Source: Dicyema japonicum
Lineage: Eukaryota; Dicyemida; Rhombozoa; Dicyemidae
Length of the DNA stretch: 64,000 bases
Direction of reading: 5' to 3'
NCBI GenBank assembly: GCA_011109175.1
Contig: RDEW01000035.1
Span: forward strand, 124,001-188,000
Shown piece after piece: positions 9,430 to 20,403 of the stretch. A program made the translations under genes and the position numbers. Below the pieces are notes generated by a model. The model was not told where the DNA came from. It was given only the letters and a program-made list of their open reading frames with translations, and ran no database searches. Numbering within the stretch: the stretch's first letter is position 1; every line of letters begins with the position of its first letter.

Positions 9430-10105
9430 TGTAACAATTGTTTTCCTCTATGAATTCGACCGTGCAGTGGCTGCGATTTCTACTTACTCCGGGATGTCTC
9501 GGTCATCCGACTCGAAAACGCAATTTTTCTTGGCTCTCTATATACTACAGTAATTTGTCAATTTTCCTGGAGGAAAAATGCATCCTTTCAACATTTCACA
9601 TCAAATTTAAAAACCCTGGAGTCCCAACGTCTTTATTCTTCCTCAGGAATTTTAACCTTACGCCCCCTTCTTTTTTCTACGGACAGCCATGTTTCACGGA
9701 CATAAACTTCTTAAGAGTCATCAACGATACTCTTCTCTTCAACGGACAGTCCCATGTTTCACGGACATTAACTTTTTAAGAGTCATCGACGAGCAGCTAA
9801 GGACTGCCGTTGAAGAAAACACTCAACATTTCTTCTGATGAAACTGGTTGGATCAAATGCAAACTACCGCTTCGCTTCGGAGAAATCGGAATACGATCAC
9901 CACCAGAACTCGGCATTTCTATCTTCGTCATATGCTTCCAGTGGTCTTAAAAACCAGATCCTACGCTACATTAACGAATCGGATGCTGAACCAGTGGCAT
10001 GCTCCGGATTTCCTGTCCAATTAAAACCTCTTGGATTTGCCCCTGCCAACCGAAGACCGGACGGAACTACTTTCTTCCTATCGTTTGAGCGCATTTCCTT
10101 TAAGT
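9430..10105 (+). mobile_element. LINE-R copy R-a, RT thumb to endonuclease, decayed
   Basis: Pieces align in order with the near-intact LINE-R at 19820-22806. Near 9500 ENAIFLGS matches its EILGCPL region. Near 9600-9660 SLFFLRNF matches SLFLMKNAL. Near 9870 LRFGEIGIRSPPELG matches VRFGGLGILSPSDL. Near 10050 NRRPDGTTFF matches the endonuclease KRPDGIT block. At least three frame changes separate them. A 44-base segment is duplicated around 9678-9780 (GACAGCCATGTTTCACGGAC twice). Confidence 0.7.
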
Positions 10106-10439
10106 CAGGGGAAATGTGTTCTCAATTGAGGGCAGCAAGTAGTTTGAAATGTTTGCTAAGTCATTTCAGTCTAGGCCATTTCTACACGCGAAGAAAATAT
10201 TGTATTTCTTGTTTTGTCAATGACTGGGAGTGCAATGGAAAAAGTGATGTGCGATAAATGTGTTTTATTCAAAGAATTACTTAATCGATTGTGTCTCCCT
10301 GAACGTCATATTTCTTTGTTTCGCAGCTTTTACATTCAGATAATTTCTTATAAAGTTAAAAAACATACCTTTATTTCTCTCCCCTGAGACAACTTTTTTG
10401 TATTAACTTTTTTTTTCATTAGGCAGCCGAGCACACTTG

Positions 10440-10775
10440 TAATATCTCTTCGACGACATCTCTTGGAATCAGACCACACTTTCCGTTAGATTTGGTGGCC
10501 TTTGAAATTCGTTCTTCTCTAATCTAGAGGATTCTGCACTCCTTTCATTGATTTCTTTGACCTGGACGTTTGTAGCCTACAGGAGATCTAGATTAGTACA
10601 TATTCATTCTTCCATTTCCAATTCGAAGAGAGTCTGGACAAGAAATCTGCTTACAAGAAATCTTTCAAAAAGCTGATGGAGTCCTTGAACCAACACCACT
10701 CTGCTTGTCTGTTGCCGGAGCGTCTCCTGAAAGTGGTCTGGCTCAACGCCATTTCAAGTGAAATATTATGAGTTT
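10440..10775 (+). mobile_element. LINE-R copy R-b, short decayed fragment
   Basis: One frame reads NQHHSACLLPERLLKVVWLNAI near 10690-10755, matching NQHRRACLLTARCEWSGAWINAL of the complete copy. The preceding 200 bases are weaker. It comes from a part of the element upstream of what R-a ends with, so it is a separate insertion. Confidence 0.5.
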
Positions 10776-10860
10776 TTCTGGAGAGACTTAGTTAGAGTTG
10801 TGAGTCTCACTTTGTTTAATCGTTTATTCCTGTAAATAAGGTATTAATTATCATATAATG

Positions 10861-11283
10861 TTAAATATCGAATTTATTCCTACGTTCATATTCATCTATT
10901 GATTTTTTATGCTTCATTCTTCTGTTCTGGAACCAGATTTTAACTTGTTTGTCCGTAAGATTAACATCTTTTGAAATTTCATATATCCTTTCTTTAGAAG
11001 GATATTTATTTGTAAAATATTCTTTTTCCATTTCCAATACTTGTTCATGTTTATGACAAGTTCTTGAAGAATATGCATTAGCTAATTTCATGAATTATAC
11101 GCTTTTACAATTTATTTTTTGAGTCATCCATGGATAGATTTCTGTTTGATTTTGATAAATTTGTTCACTGATTTTAGTGAATTCAGTTGAATTTTCAATT
11201 AGAGACGTCAGATTTGGTGGAAATGAATGCGGGTCTATATTTTTTTTATTTTTAGTTTGAAAGGAAGTATCTTTTGTTTGCTT
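10861..11283 (-). CDS. Hox-class homeobox protein, two terminal exons
   Basis: A DNA-binding developmental regulator. Exon 11283-11109 encodes a Ser/Asn-rich stretch and the hexapeptide IYPWM (PBC-interaction motif). After a 27-nt intron (11082-11108), exon 11081-10861 encodes the homeodomain and stop. The recognition helix reads [16 protein letters not shown], with the diagnostic Gln50, and helix 1 contains [10 protein letters not shown]. The joined exons give 131 residues in one frame. An ATG at 11090-11088 lies inside the intron and is not the start. A 29-nt intron-like segment (11284-11312) precedes the first exon, but the upstream piece (11359-11313) is out of phase, so the 5' end is unresolved. 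The C-terminus after the homeodomain is only about 13 residues. The YPWM plus an Antp-type helix 3 suggests a central-class Hox gene. Confidence 0.85.
11082..11108 (-). other. 27-nt intron between hexapeptide and homeodomain
   Basis: Starts GTAAAA and ends ATTAG on the minus strand. Removing it joins the YPWM exon in phase 1 to the homeodomain exon. Hox genes commonly carry an intron between these two parts, so the position is conserved although the length is extreme. Confidence 0.8.
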
Positions 11284-11312
11284 CTAGAATAAAAAAAGTT
11301 TATTTTGTAAAC

Positions 11313-11665
11313 CTTTTCAGAGTTTTTAAAATATTTTTTCTAAACGACCCGTCTTGCATTAAAAAAACAATGAAAATGAATTTATGATTTATTATAATTT
11401 CAAAAGTTTAATTAATCATACTGCCATAATTTTTCAAAATTTTTTTAATAATGCATTGTTTGAATAAATTGTATTCACATTGCATTTTAAAGTTTCTCGT
11501 TTGTTCTTTGATAAGATTTTTACCTTTTAATAATTTTATAGTTATTTTAATATAAAATATTATAATTTAAAACTAAACAAAAAGTTTGATTCACGATATT
11601 TTTAAAGTGAGTCTACTTTAAAAAATTTATTCAATTAAATTCATATTTTATGATATTTTTATTTT
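11313..11665. other. Upstream of the Hox exons, no confirmed exon
   Basis: A minus-strand ATG at 11359 opens a 47-base frame ending at a GT donor, a possible first exon, but its phase does not match the next exon. The rest to the LINE-A start at 11666 is AT-rich. Confidence 0.35.
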
Positions 11666-13937
11666 TAGCGTGGCGTTATGTGGTCCACCAAGTCAAAAAA
11701 TTCAAAAGGATTTGGCAACGCCCAGAGGCTTCTAATGCCTTCCCGAAAAGGATCATTAGACCCTTTCCTCCCGGGGTCATTATCGACCCGTCGACGTGTT
11801 TCAAAAAAGTCCAAACATTCCCGGAGAAAACCCTCAGCCCACTGTGGAGAAAGGAAATTTACTGCTCTCCAATTGAACATCAACGGAATTAAAGGCAAGG
11901 TCAGGGAACTCCGTTCAATCTTGGCAAAGCAGAGATCGACGTGGCTATGATCCAAGAAACTAAACTCCGCATGAATGATCCCACTCCTTCATTCCTTGGA
12001 TGCGAGGCTATCAGGATGGACCTTAAAAAGAGAAGAAGGGGCGGACTACTTACTCTATTCAAAAAGAAACTGAAATGCAGAGATATTACTTCAAAACTGA
12101 GGAAACTTGTTGGAAATGACGAGGTTACTGAGGCAATCGGAATCTCGCTTGGGACAACAAAAGGAAGTCTGTGCCTCGTAAATATCTACTTGCATCCTCT
12201 TGGCTCCTGCCCAAAGGACTATGTTATCGCAAGCCTATCAAGATTGGCTATCTACGAGGAGATCATCATATGTGGAGAAGCACCCCTTATGGTTGTCAAC
12301 CCAAAAGGCCGACACGAGAGGGAAGCTATTGTTATGGAAAACGGACTCCCTGACGATACTTAACCTTACGCCCCCAGCAAAAATACAAGGACCCCACTCA
12401 GAGAGACGGATCAGCCAACCTCTCCTGACGTAACACTCTGCTCCACATCACTTTCATCGAAAATTACCTGGTCAGTCTTCTACGAAGCAAGAAGCGATCA
12501 TCACCCGATTGTGATGAAGATCAAGAGACAAGTCAAAGAGAGGAGAACACCCACTAGTTATAATTACAAAGCTGATAATTGGGAATTGCATCGCGCAATC
12601 TCGGATGATAGACTGAAAAATTGTTACTCGGACAGCTTCAAATCGTTAGAAAAAGCGATCAAATATTTTACTTGCAAAATCCTAGAAGCAATATCATTGG
12701 CTATTCCCAAGCATCGCCTAAATTCGGTCGAGGAAGTCGGCATTGGTAAAAGAAAGAAATCACCTCAAAAAATCTAATTGGTGTTATATTATTATTATTA
12801 GAAACGATACTCCGGATCAGAGCTCTAAACAACGAAATAAGGTCAGAGACTTCAAGGCCCAGAAATTGAAGTGGAATCGGATTCTTACAAAGTAAATCGC
12901 AACCGTAGTACCGGAGAAGTGTGGAAAGCCATCCGAAATGTTGCAAAGGACGAAGAAACTTCTCCGAGGATGACTATACTCAACGAGACGTTAACAATTT
13001 GATAAAATTCTACACAAAAATTTCGTACAAAGAACACATGAAGTCGCAAGTGCTTCTCTCTTCACGCAAAAAACTGAAGAAGGATTCTAACCCAGTTTAC
13101 TTCTCGGATGAAGACGTGAAGAATGAGCTGCGTTTTACAAGAACAACGTACTCTGCCGGTCCCGACAACATTCCAGTAGTGTTATTGAAGAACCTTGGAG
13201 ATATGGGAGTCGGTTTTCTAACGTCGGTCTACACTATTCAATTAATTGGAATATAATACCGTTGTTATGGAAGCAAGCCAACATCCGACCTATACTGAAA
13301 CCTGGAAAACCTAAGGAAGATCCGGCATCATTTAGACCTGTGTCATTGTTATGTTCCGTATCGAAAATCCTGAAGAGGCTTGTGCTTGGGAGAATCAAGG
13401 TTTTCTTACCAGAAAAGGATTTTCAACACGGATTCAAGAGCGATTGTTCTACATTAACGTACCTACAGAAATTAACAAACTTCATTAGAGATGGATTTTC
13501 GAACAAACCAAGGCATTTGAAAACAGTCTTATGTTCCATTAATATTAACAAGGCCTTTGATTCTATTTCGAGAAAAATATTATCAAAGAAAATTTTCCAG
13601 TCGGAGATCCCGGGGAAGCTTAAACTTTGGATAACAAATTTCTTAAGTGGACGGAGGGGACGTGTATGCCTCGGATGACTGAAATCAGTCTCGCGTCTTC
13701 TCCCAAACGGTGTCCCCCAAGGATCTTCTTTATCCCCCGTCTTATTCAATTTATACCTGGTCGACCTACCGACACCGGAATCCAATAACGATGTTCTACT
13801 CTCATATGCGGACGACATTGTTTTGGCCTCGCGTGATCGGGATATCCAAAATGCTACAGAAAGATTACAAATTAACCTGGACCGACTCAACGCCTGGTAA
13901 TGGTTTTACCGTGGTCTTAGGTGTTAAATAAATAAAT
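11666..13937 (+). mobile_element. LINE-A copy A4, intact 5' and 3' ends, C-terminus deleted
   Basis: Begins TTAGCGTGGCGTTATG. A basic leader without a 2A motif precedes the endonuclease (start block QLNINGIKGKV near 11873; MIQETKL near 11947; SDHHP near 12496). RT blocks: DVKNELRFTRTTYSAGPDNIP near 13113, KPGKPKED near 13300, KAFDSISRKIL near 13550, GVPQGSSLSPV near 13710, SYADDIVLASRD near 13800. After the block LNAW near 13898 it jumps directly to the 3' UTR (TTTTACCGTGGTCTTAGG and TAAATAAATA), so the whole thumb and tail are deleted. Frame breaks occur near 11940, 12370, 12780, 13260 and 13680. Confidence 0.8.
13262..13678 (+). pseudogene. LINE-A A4 reverse transcriptase fragment
   Basis: An open frame with the RT fingers and palm: ANIRPILKPGKPKED, FRPVSLLCSVSKILKRLVL, FQHGFKSDCST and the catalytic-Asp block INKAFDSISRK. 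It is cut by a frame change at about 13678, just before the GVPQGSSLSP block, which continues in another frame. Confidence 0.7.
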
Positions 13938-13959
13938 AACAAAAATAATTATAAATTTT

Positions 13960-14140
13960 TAGAATATGCACTATTACAGGATAATTTATGCCATTCAGGA
14001 TGGCGAGCGAGATTCGCTCAAATATCCAGCAGCGATCACGAGGGTCTCCTGTTCGTTTAGCGATCCGATTCCCTAGACGACTCAAGAATTCCAGCGTCGC
14101 GTCTTAACGGCGAGTAGAACAAACAAAAAAATCCTTGGGT
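13960..14140 (-). mobile_element. LINE-R copy R-c, C-terminal fragment
   Basis: On the minus strand it reads LPKDFLFV near 14150-14125 and CWIFERISLAILNGIN near 14030-13980, matching the last 60 residues of LINE-R (KPFHIQPVVVE ... WLFQRISLAVVRGN). Closely related segments occur at 33960-34170 (-) and 41590-41785 (-). Confidence 0.65.
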
Positions 14141-14554
14141 AGTTCCGCGTACGGATCGCTACACGAACAGGAAAAAACAATCGTCTGCTCGATCGATTTA
14201 CAAAAGGCCTTCGACTCTGTCTCAAGGAAAATCCTAACCCGGAAATTGTTTGTTCTCCCCGTCAACCCCAATATAAAACTTTGGCTTGCTAACTTCATAA
14301 ATGGAAGAAGGGCCCGGGTATACATGGATGGGACCAAATCAAATTCAAGATTACTACTCAATGGGGTCCCACAAGGTTCTCCTTTATCACCAACCTTATT
14401 TAACTTATACATGTCCGATTTACCACAACCCGTTAATAAAGACGATTTCATCCTATCATATGCTAATGACTTATTATCGGATCCCGCGATCAAGATATCC
14501 CAAAGGCATCAGAAAGACTACATGAATACATTCTCAAGATTCAATTTTGGCTAA
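14135..14554 (+). pseudogene. LINE-A A5 RT palm with YAND active-site change
   Basis: RT palm from the first catalytic Asp block to just past the active site. The first Asp of the YADD pair is Asn here (codon AAT near 14463). Both Asp residues are needed to bind the metal ions, so the copy could not polymerise even if its frame were intact. Confidence 0.75.
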
Positions 14555-15262
14555 ATTATAACCGGCTTGATATATCTACTGAAAAATCTTCTTCGTCTTT
14601 ATTTACATCAGACAAACGACTTGGACAAATGACAGTGGATATATTTATCAACCAGACAAAAAATACCTTTCACGAAAAAAACTGAAAATCTTGGGGATCA
14701 TTTTCGACACATATATGTCTTTTTCATTTAACATCGACGCTGTCTCTGGAAGCTGCTCAAGAAAGCTAGGGATAATCAAAACTATTTTCGGTGGCATTAA
14801 AACCCCTTTCCCAGCTTTGAAATTGTTGTACAAACAATTTATTGAGCCATCTGTCAGCTATGCCTGTACGTCATGGGGAATCAATCTGTCCTGGACGAAC
14901 AAACAAAGAATCCTGGACATTCAGGCCTTAACAGCCACTACTATTAGTATTCTCGGGAAACTAGAAAAACTAATACCCTCATCACTTGAAGACCTTATCC
15001 GACAAAATGGAAAAGGGATTTGCTACCCTTTGCAGGCAGTGCAACTCTCAACAATACACAGTCACGACGTGTCTCATGAGAAGGGTATACATCACCCCTC
15101 TCTAATTCCTATTCCTGAAACCACCCCGCCCACAGAGAAGTTGTGTTGGATCCCAGAAGGCGCACAAGGAGAAAATGAGAATTCTGATTGAGGCCTTCGA
15201 GATCACTTAATTAATTTAGTAATTAAATTAACTATTGGTGTTCTTGGGTTAATAATAATAAT
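14141..15262 (+). mobile_element. LINE-A copy A5, 5'-truncated in the RT palm
   Basis: Starts at the palm (CSIDLQKAFDSVSRK) and continues through GVPQGSPLSPT to the catalytic loop, which reads YAND instead of YADD. A frame break near 14555 separates the thumb (14691-15191: LGIIFDTYMSFSFNID, LYKQFIEPSVSYACTSW). The 3' UTR has GAGATCAC and TGGTGTTCTTGGGTTAATAATAATAATT. It lies next to the oppositely oriented LINE-R fragment R-c. Confidence 0.75.
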
Positions 15263-17335
15263 TAGAAGAATAGTTGAAAGGCACCTGCTGGAAGCGTATT
15301 CCCTGTGTCTCTAAATAGCATTAAAAGAATTAACATTTGTGATTAACCGGTCAAGATCGAGTCATGACTACATCAAAACCATGATGTTAAAGAATGACCG
15401 GAAATCCTATTCAAAATTCTTAGGGACGTGTTCAATGCAACTCTAAAGATTAGACAGATTGTAAAGAAGACAAACTACCGTCCGATCAACTTAATTTGCT
15501 TTACTTCTAAAATAATTGAACAGGTTGTTTTCTTTGCCAAACCCAGAGACTCCAAATGTTTTTTGAATGTCATATGTTTAACTGATAGTGTAAAGCTTTT
15601 GATAGTGTAAGCCACGAAGCTTTCCGGAGACTCCCTTGTTGATTTCTGCAGCACAATGGGCCTATATCTTTTTAATATGAGTTTTGAACACCCATCTAAA
15701 CACAGGAAGACTTGGGTGGAGTACCGATACGAGATTAATGGGTAGCCTATAACAATATTCAACCTGATTGACTACATCCTCTGCACAAAACCACTAAAGA
15801 GATTACTACTGGATTCGAGAAGTTACGGAGACACATTACATGACAGTGACCATAAACTGGATAAATATAAACGTTATTTTGAAATAATGGACGGAAAACA
15901 GAAGGTTGCAGCTACGGGTCGCCGACTGGCTACGAAGGCTCTAACTGAGAACATCACAAAAAGAGAGTGTTGCCATGACCCAGTCCTGAAGCACTTGTGT
16001 GAAGTTGACACTACCAAAACCAACACTTGCACTTGCTACGTTTTTGAAAGGGCTTAAATCAACAGCGCAGGAATTTGTTAGATATCGAGGAAAGAGCCGG
16101 AAGAGACACTTGCTATATGACCATACAATCAGACAGTTCAAATTCATTTGAAACTGGGACTGCCGAATAGTCAAAAAGGGGACATTTTAAGAAGAATATG
16201 GAATAAAATTCTACACCAAATAGAAAAACAAGAAAAGGAGTTAATGAATCAATACTTGGATGACAAAGCATACAAACTCAGTAGCACACAATATGGGATT
16301 CGAATGTTTGCTGCAGTCAAACTACTAACGAGAGGGTCACCTAGGTCATGTGTCAAAGTGTTTGACAAGTTGGGCCGCCTTATACAAGAAGACAAAGCAA
16401 ATCATATTGGTTGCTATTTCAAGAAACTATTCCAAGTTGGCAATTCAAGGTTCAGTCAATTCATTGGAACACCGAAACCACTTGCGACCAGTATTACAAA
16501 AGAAGTGATCAGTGCATTTAATCGGCTGAGAAATAACTGTTCGACTAGCTACGACGGCGTTCTTGGTGAGCTGTTAAAATATGTTTCAGAATGCGTTGGA
16601 ATAACTACCTCGAAAATTTTAAACAAATGCTTTGAACGGCACAGCCTCCTCCCCATAAGACACGGAGTACTTCACAAATCTGGAAAAAAAAGAACGATTG
16701 TTAGAAAATCTGTTACCTATTATCTTATTTACTACTGTTAGAAAAACAGTATCTATCATCGTCCTAAATCGTATACAAAACACAGTAGAATACATGTCAC
16801 ACAGTCAGAGTGGCTTCAGGCGCGGGCGGTCAATTTCCGATGTTGTATAGAGTCATCGTTGGTATGCAGCTGCATGTCAAAAATATGCGAAGATCAAACA
16901 CGTCCTGAGAATTAATCTGAGCAAGGCATTCGAAACATCAACAGAGAAAAACTGATGAACACACTAGCCAACATATTGATTGAGGACTAACTGAGGCTAG
17001 CGAGATTCCTTCTTGCTGAAAAAAGCTAACTGTAATAGTTGGCATGAAGCACTCTGAAAAGTTCTTTACGCACATTGATACTCCGCAATGAATTCTTTGT
17101 CCTCCGTTTTGTTTGGAGTATATTTGGAGGTGCGTTTAGAGATCTGAGAAAGAATATGGGCCCAGTTATTACCAAATCACGCGGATGATGTAGAGTTTGT
17201 ATTCATCATTAAGGAATTGCTTGATTCCTCGCTACGTACAGCAGAGATATCACTCGCGAAATAGAATCTTATGATAAATCTCAACAAAACATGCTATATA
17301 CAAATTGGACGTACACCGTAAGAAATGCTAATGAG
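15263..17335 (+). mobile_element. LINE-B copy B1, heavily decayed, mosaic
   Basis: Endonuclease end blocks are readable near 15710-15880 (TWVEYRYEING, LIDYILC, SRSYGDTLHDSDHKL with the SDH triad). A linker follows, then the RT frame 16148-16741 (KEVISAFNRLRNNCSTSYDGV, LGELLKYVSE), and in broken frames SQSGFRRGRSISDVV near 16805 and a HADDVEFVF palm near 17180. An RT-like NYRPINL...SKIIEQVV block at 15475-15525 lies out of the usual order, so the copy is rearranged. It ends where LINE-A copy A6 begins. Confidence 0.65.
16148..16741 (+). pseudogene. LINE-B B1 pre-RT linker and RT start
   Basis: The longest open stretch of B1. It covers the alpha-helical linker and the fingers segment that ends FERHSLLP-RHGVLHKSGKKR. 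It corresponds to 24360-24740 of copy B2, where the same blocks read NRSAGPENIPAELI and GWLIPLQKPGKPK. Confidence 0.6.
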
Positions 17336-18150
17336 GACCTTCACAGTCTCTGCCATCTTTCCATACAGGAACACCTAATCGACATAACGATAAACCTCCA
17401 TCCCTGGCCCCTCTTATTGACTGGGCAGTAAAATATGACACCAGAAGTGACCACAATCCACTATTTTTGGAGATCAAAACGAGGTCACGGATAAAATGAC
17501 AGTCCGACGATAATTAATTACAGCCTTGCGAACTGGAGAGGATTCAAGGAGCACATCAATACTTGCAATAAACTCTTGAATTTCTTCACTCCTCCCTCCG
17601 TTGAACAATTAGTGAAATGGTTCAACTCCACCATAAACGCTGCGAAAAGGAAGTATAATCCAATATTCAGGCAACTTACGTCATCAAAACGTTTTAACAC
17701 AACGACGAAACGTTTGATCAGAAAACGAAATAATCTAAAGATGGTGAAATCGCTAACTGAAGAGAACATCAGAAAAATATGAGAACTGAACAGAGAGATC
17801 GAAAGAACATAAAGGCAGAAAATGCAAATAGATGGACGTGACTATCAAAGGCTCTCTGCAGTAAGCCCCAATGCAGAGAGTCTGAAGTTGATCAAGAACA
17901 TCAAAAGATCTTTCCCAGAGAGAAAATACGCAGTCTACATCAAACCTGACAGCCTGATAAAATAGTATAAAAAGTTTTCAAAAGAACACCAAGTATTCCT
18001 GTAAAAGATTGAGCCGAAACGCTCTGAAGATTAACTTTACTATCCAGGATGTCCGCAGAGCCATATTTAAAGAAACTAACTCAGAGGCCAACATAACCAC
18101 ATGTGAACTGAAGCACCTAGATCATTGAGCCCTGGAACTATTAGCTTATA
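17336..18150 (+). mobile_element. LINE-A copy A6, left part (interrupted by Tigger-1)
   Basis: Closely resembles A2 from the late endonuclease to the pre-RT region. The frame at 17576-17782 matches the A2 segment beginning PSVEQLVKWFN. It stops at ATTAGCTTATA, where the Tigger starts. The same sequence without insertion is present in A2 at 2597-2610, and A6 resumes at 22915. Confidence 0.8.
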
Positions 18151-18329
18151 CAGTAAACTCTTTTAAATTTGCCAATTCTCAGATTTGCCATTTTTTAAAG
18201 AAATATTCTAATTTTAGTGGAAATTTGCCATAATTTTTTTTAAAATTAAAAAAAATTACTGAAATTTAAAACAATAAAACTTTATTCGCGTAGCATGCCT
18301 GTTGTGTTTCTAGTGGTCGATATACATGA

Positions 18330-19765
18330 CTCACTAACGAACAAAAAGTGGAAATATTGCGTTATAAAGACGACAACAGCTTATTATCATTCCAAAAAAT
18401 TGCCGACAAATTTTCCTTTTTGTTTAAAGTGAACATTTAACGCATCTTAAAGAGTCGTGAGTCGATTTTGGAACAATTCAAAACTAAAAATTCCTTAACA
18501 AAAACAGTCAAAAAGTTAGTTCCCGCAACTTGATGAAAAACTTGTTGAGTGGATGGATTCGATGGAATCAAAAGGTATTCTTAATGGTTTTAAATTTTAA
18601 GGTACATTGTTGAACGATGCATTAATATCCAGTAAAACAGAATTCTTCGTTAAGCAGAATTCCACTATTTCAAAAACTCTTATATATTTTATCCAAATTT
18701 AAGGTGAGAAAATTACATGGGCAAATGTGCACTGAGAAAAGTGTCGATATTGAAGGGTTTCTCAAAGAATTTCAAGAAGTTTCAAAATCATATACCTGCA
18801 AGCAGATTTATAACCTGGATGAATCTGGGATCTCTACAGGCTTATTTTATCCAGAAGTATCTGCAAGACGACGCTCTGAGGATACAAGAACTTCAAAGAT
18901 AAAGTAGCTGTGATGTTATGCACAAATATGTCTGGAAATCATAAATTAAAACCTTTATTGATTGGAAAATCAAAAATGCCAAAGTGTTTCAAAAAATATG
19001 ATTAACTGTGTTCTGTTTCGTATTACAGTTCCAAAAGAGCGTGGATGACCGCATTAATTGTTATTAACTAGATGATAAAATTCGATAACCTTTTAAAGCA
19101 GAGAAGTCAATTTTGCTTCTTATAGATAATTGTCCTTCTCATTGCTTGCCATCGAATTTGGAAAATATTAAAATACAGGAATAATTCAGTCAATGGATTT
19201 GGGAACTATTAAAACATTCAAAGTGCACTATAATAGACACAAATTGGAGTTTCTTACTGGATTATTGAAAAAAAAAACATGTCAGTTTATGAATCATATA
19301 AAAATTTGAATCTAAATACATTGTTCTATTTACAAAATGGCCTAGGATGATGTATAACTAAAACAATCAAAAATTGTTTTAAAATTCTAAAAAAAGTCGG
19401 GTATTAGTACACCATAGTAAATGTGAACATAAGAAATATTATCTAGTACGGATGTTCACGATCCGATTGAAATCGAAGAATTTATATCTATAAATTCTTC
19501 TGAAAAAGATGCAATATATGAAGAAGAAATAACATCATTAATTTATGATGATGAGATTCTCATCCACGAAGAAACTACTGTAATGACCCTCCTAAACAAG
19601 AATGAAATGACATCCAATTTAAGCGAAATTGAAAAGGATCTTTTTGAGAAAGTTGAAAACGAACAGGTTTCATTTTTGTTAAATGCAAATACTAGAGATA
19701 TCAAAAAGAAGCAAATGGAAATTGAACTTTTTTCGATAAAATTTAATAATCCACTTTTTAAATAA
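18330..19765 (+). pseudogene. Tigger/pogo transposase remnant
   Basis: The N-terminal LTNEQKVEILRYKDDNS...FQKIADKFS is a CENP-B/pogo helix-turn-helix. Near 18810 IYNLDESGI carries the first catalytic Asp, near 18910 KVAVMLCTNMSGNHKLKPLLIGKS is the RNase-H-fold strand, near 19120 LLIDNCPSHC carries the second Asp, and near 19190 IIQSMDLGTIKTFKVHY carries the third. Many stops and shifts interrupt it. These proteins cut and paste the transposon at TA. Confidence 0.8.
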
Positions 19766-19814
19766 TTTTTATCGTGATAAAACCAAATTTTTATCGATGA
19801 GAAGTTACCCAATA

Positions 19815-19886
19815 ACTATCCAGGATGTCCGCAGAGCCTACATCAAAACCATGATGTTAAAGAATGACAGGAAATAATTCAAAAAA
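19815..19886 (+). other. Chimeric junction: LINE-A and LINE-B snippets before LINE-R
   Basis: Bases 19815-19838 equal LINE-A A6 18039-18062 (24 of 24). Bases 19838-19875 equal LINE-B B1 15368-15405 with one difference. LINE-R proper follows. The left snippet overlaps the target duplication by five bases (ACTAT). Confidence 0.8.
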
Positions 19887-19911
19887 CGTGGTGTGTGGTG
19901 GTGTGGTGTAA

Positions 19912-20403
19912 TTGAGAAAAAGAAGAAGTAACCAGAAGCGATATGCACAAGATCGACAAAAGAGAAGAGCTTGTGAATTTTGCAATAAAATTAACAAAAG
20001 AAAGCGGCTGATATGTTGTGTCGTTTGTTCGTCGTTTTTTCACATGTCATGTGTTGGAATGACCAAAAAAGCCCTTACCACCATTACCAACTGGTGTTGC
20101 CAGGCATGCCTCCTCCCTGGGACGAAAGCACCATCGACTCCACCTAATTCACCTGAACGAATACCAATAGATTACCAGAAAACCCTTGAATCAATTGCAA
20201 ACCTGGCATCTACACGAAGGATCATGATCAAAATTCCAAAAGCAGCCCGTGTCCTGCCGCCGACTGTTTACACGATTGTATTGAAAGGGCAATTTCTTCG
20301 ACTGACCCAGTTGATTGGACACGATTATTCTACTTTGCACCATACACGCTATGTATGCCCTGTCAGAAGAGGAAAGATCAGGAATCGCTCACGTCTATTG
20401 TAA
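19912..20403 (+). CDS. LINE-R R-d N-terminus with PHD finger
   Basis: The frame opens with a basic segment and then a C4HC3 PHD finger: CEFC, then ICCVVC, FFHMSC and NWCCQAC with the expected spacing (codons about 21-66). PHD fingers usually bind histone H3 tails, so this could guide the element to chromatin. This is inference. A Pro/Ser linker follows. From about 20295 the coding sense moves to another frame, where DPVDWTRLFYFAPYTL is read, so the last third of this frame is probably not translated. The frame has no ATG near its start (it opens at TTG 19912), so the true start is unknown. Confidence 0.7.
   Translation: MRKRRSNQKRYAQDRQKRRACEFCNKINKRKRLICCVVCSSFFHMSCVGMTKKALTTITNWCCQACLLPGTKAPSTPPNSPERIPIDYQKTLESIANLASTRRIMIKIPKAARVLPPTVYTIVLKGQFLRLTQLIGHDYSTLHHTRYVCPVRRGKIRNRSRLL

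Noticed and set aside
9438-9779. 113-codon frame as an independent gene
   Set aside because: Blocks in this and the neighbouring frames match the LINE-R RT thumb in order. It is transposon debris.
11088-11090. ATG upstream of the homeodomain as the Hox start
   Set aside because: It lies inside the 27-nt intron. Using it would drop the in-frame exon with the YPWM hexapeptide.
13423-13890. 155-codon minus-strand frame
   Set aside because: Antisense of the LINE-A A4 RT. The plus strand shows the RT motifs.
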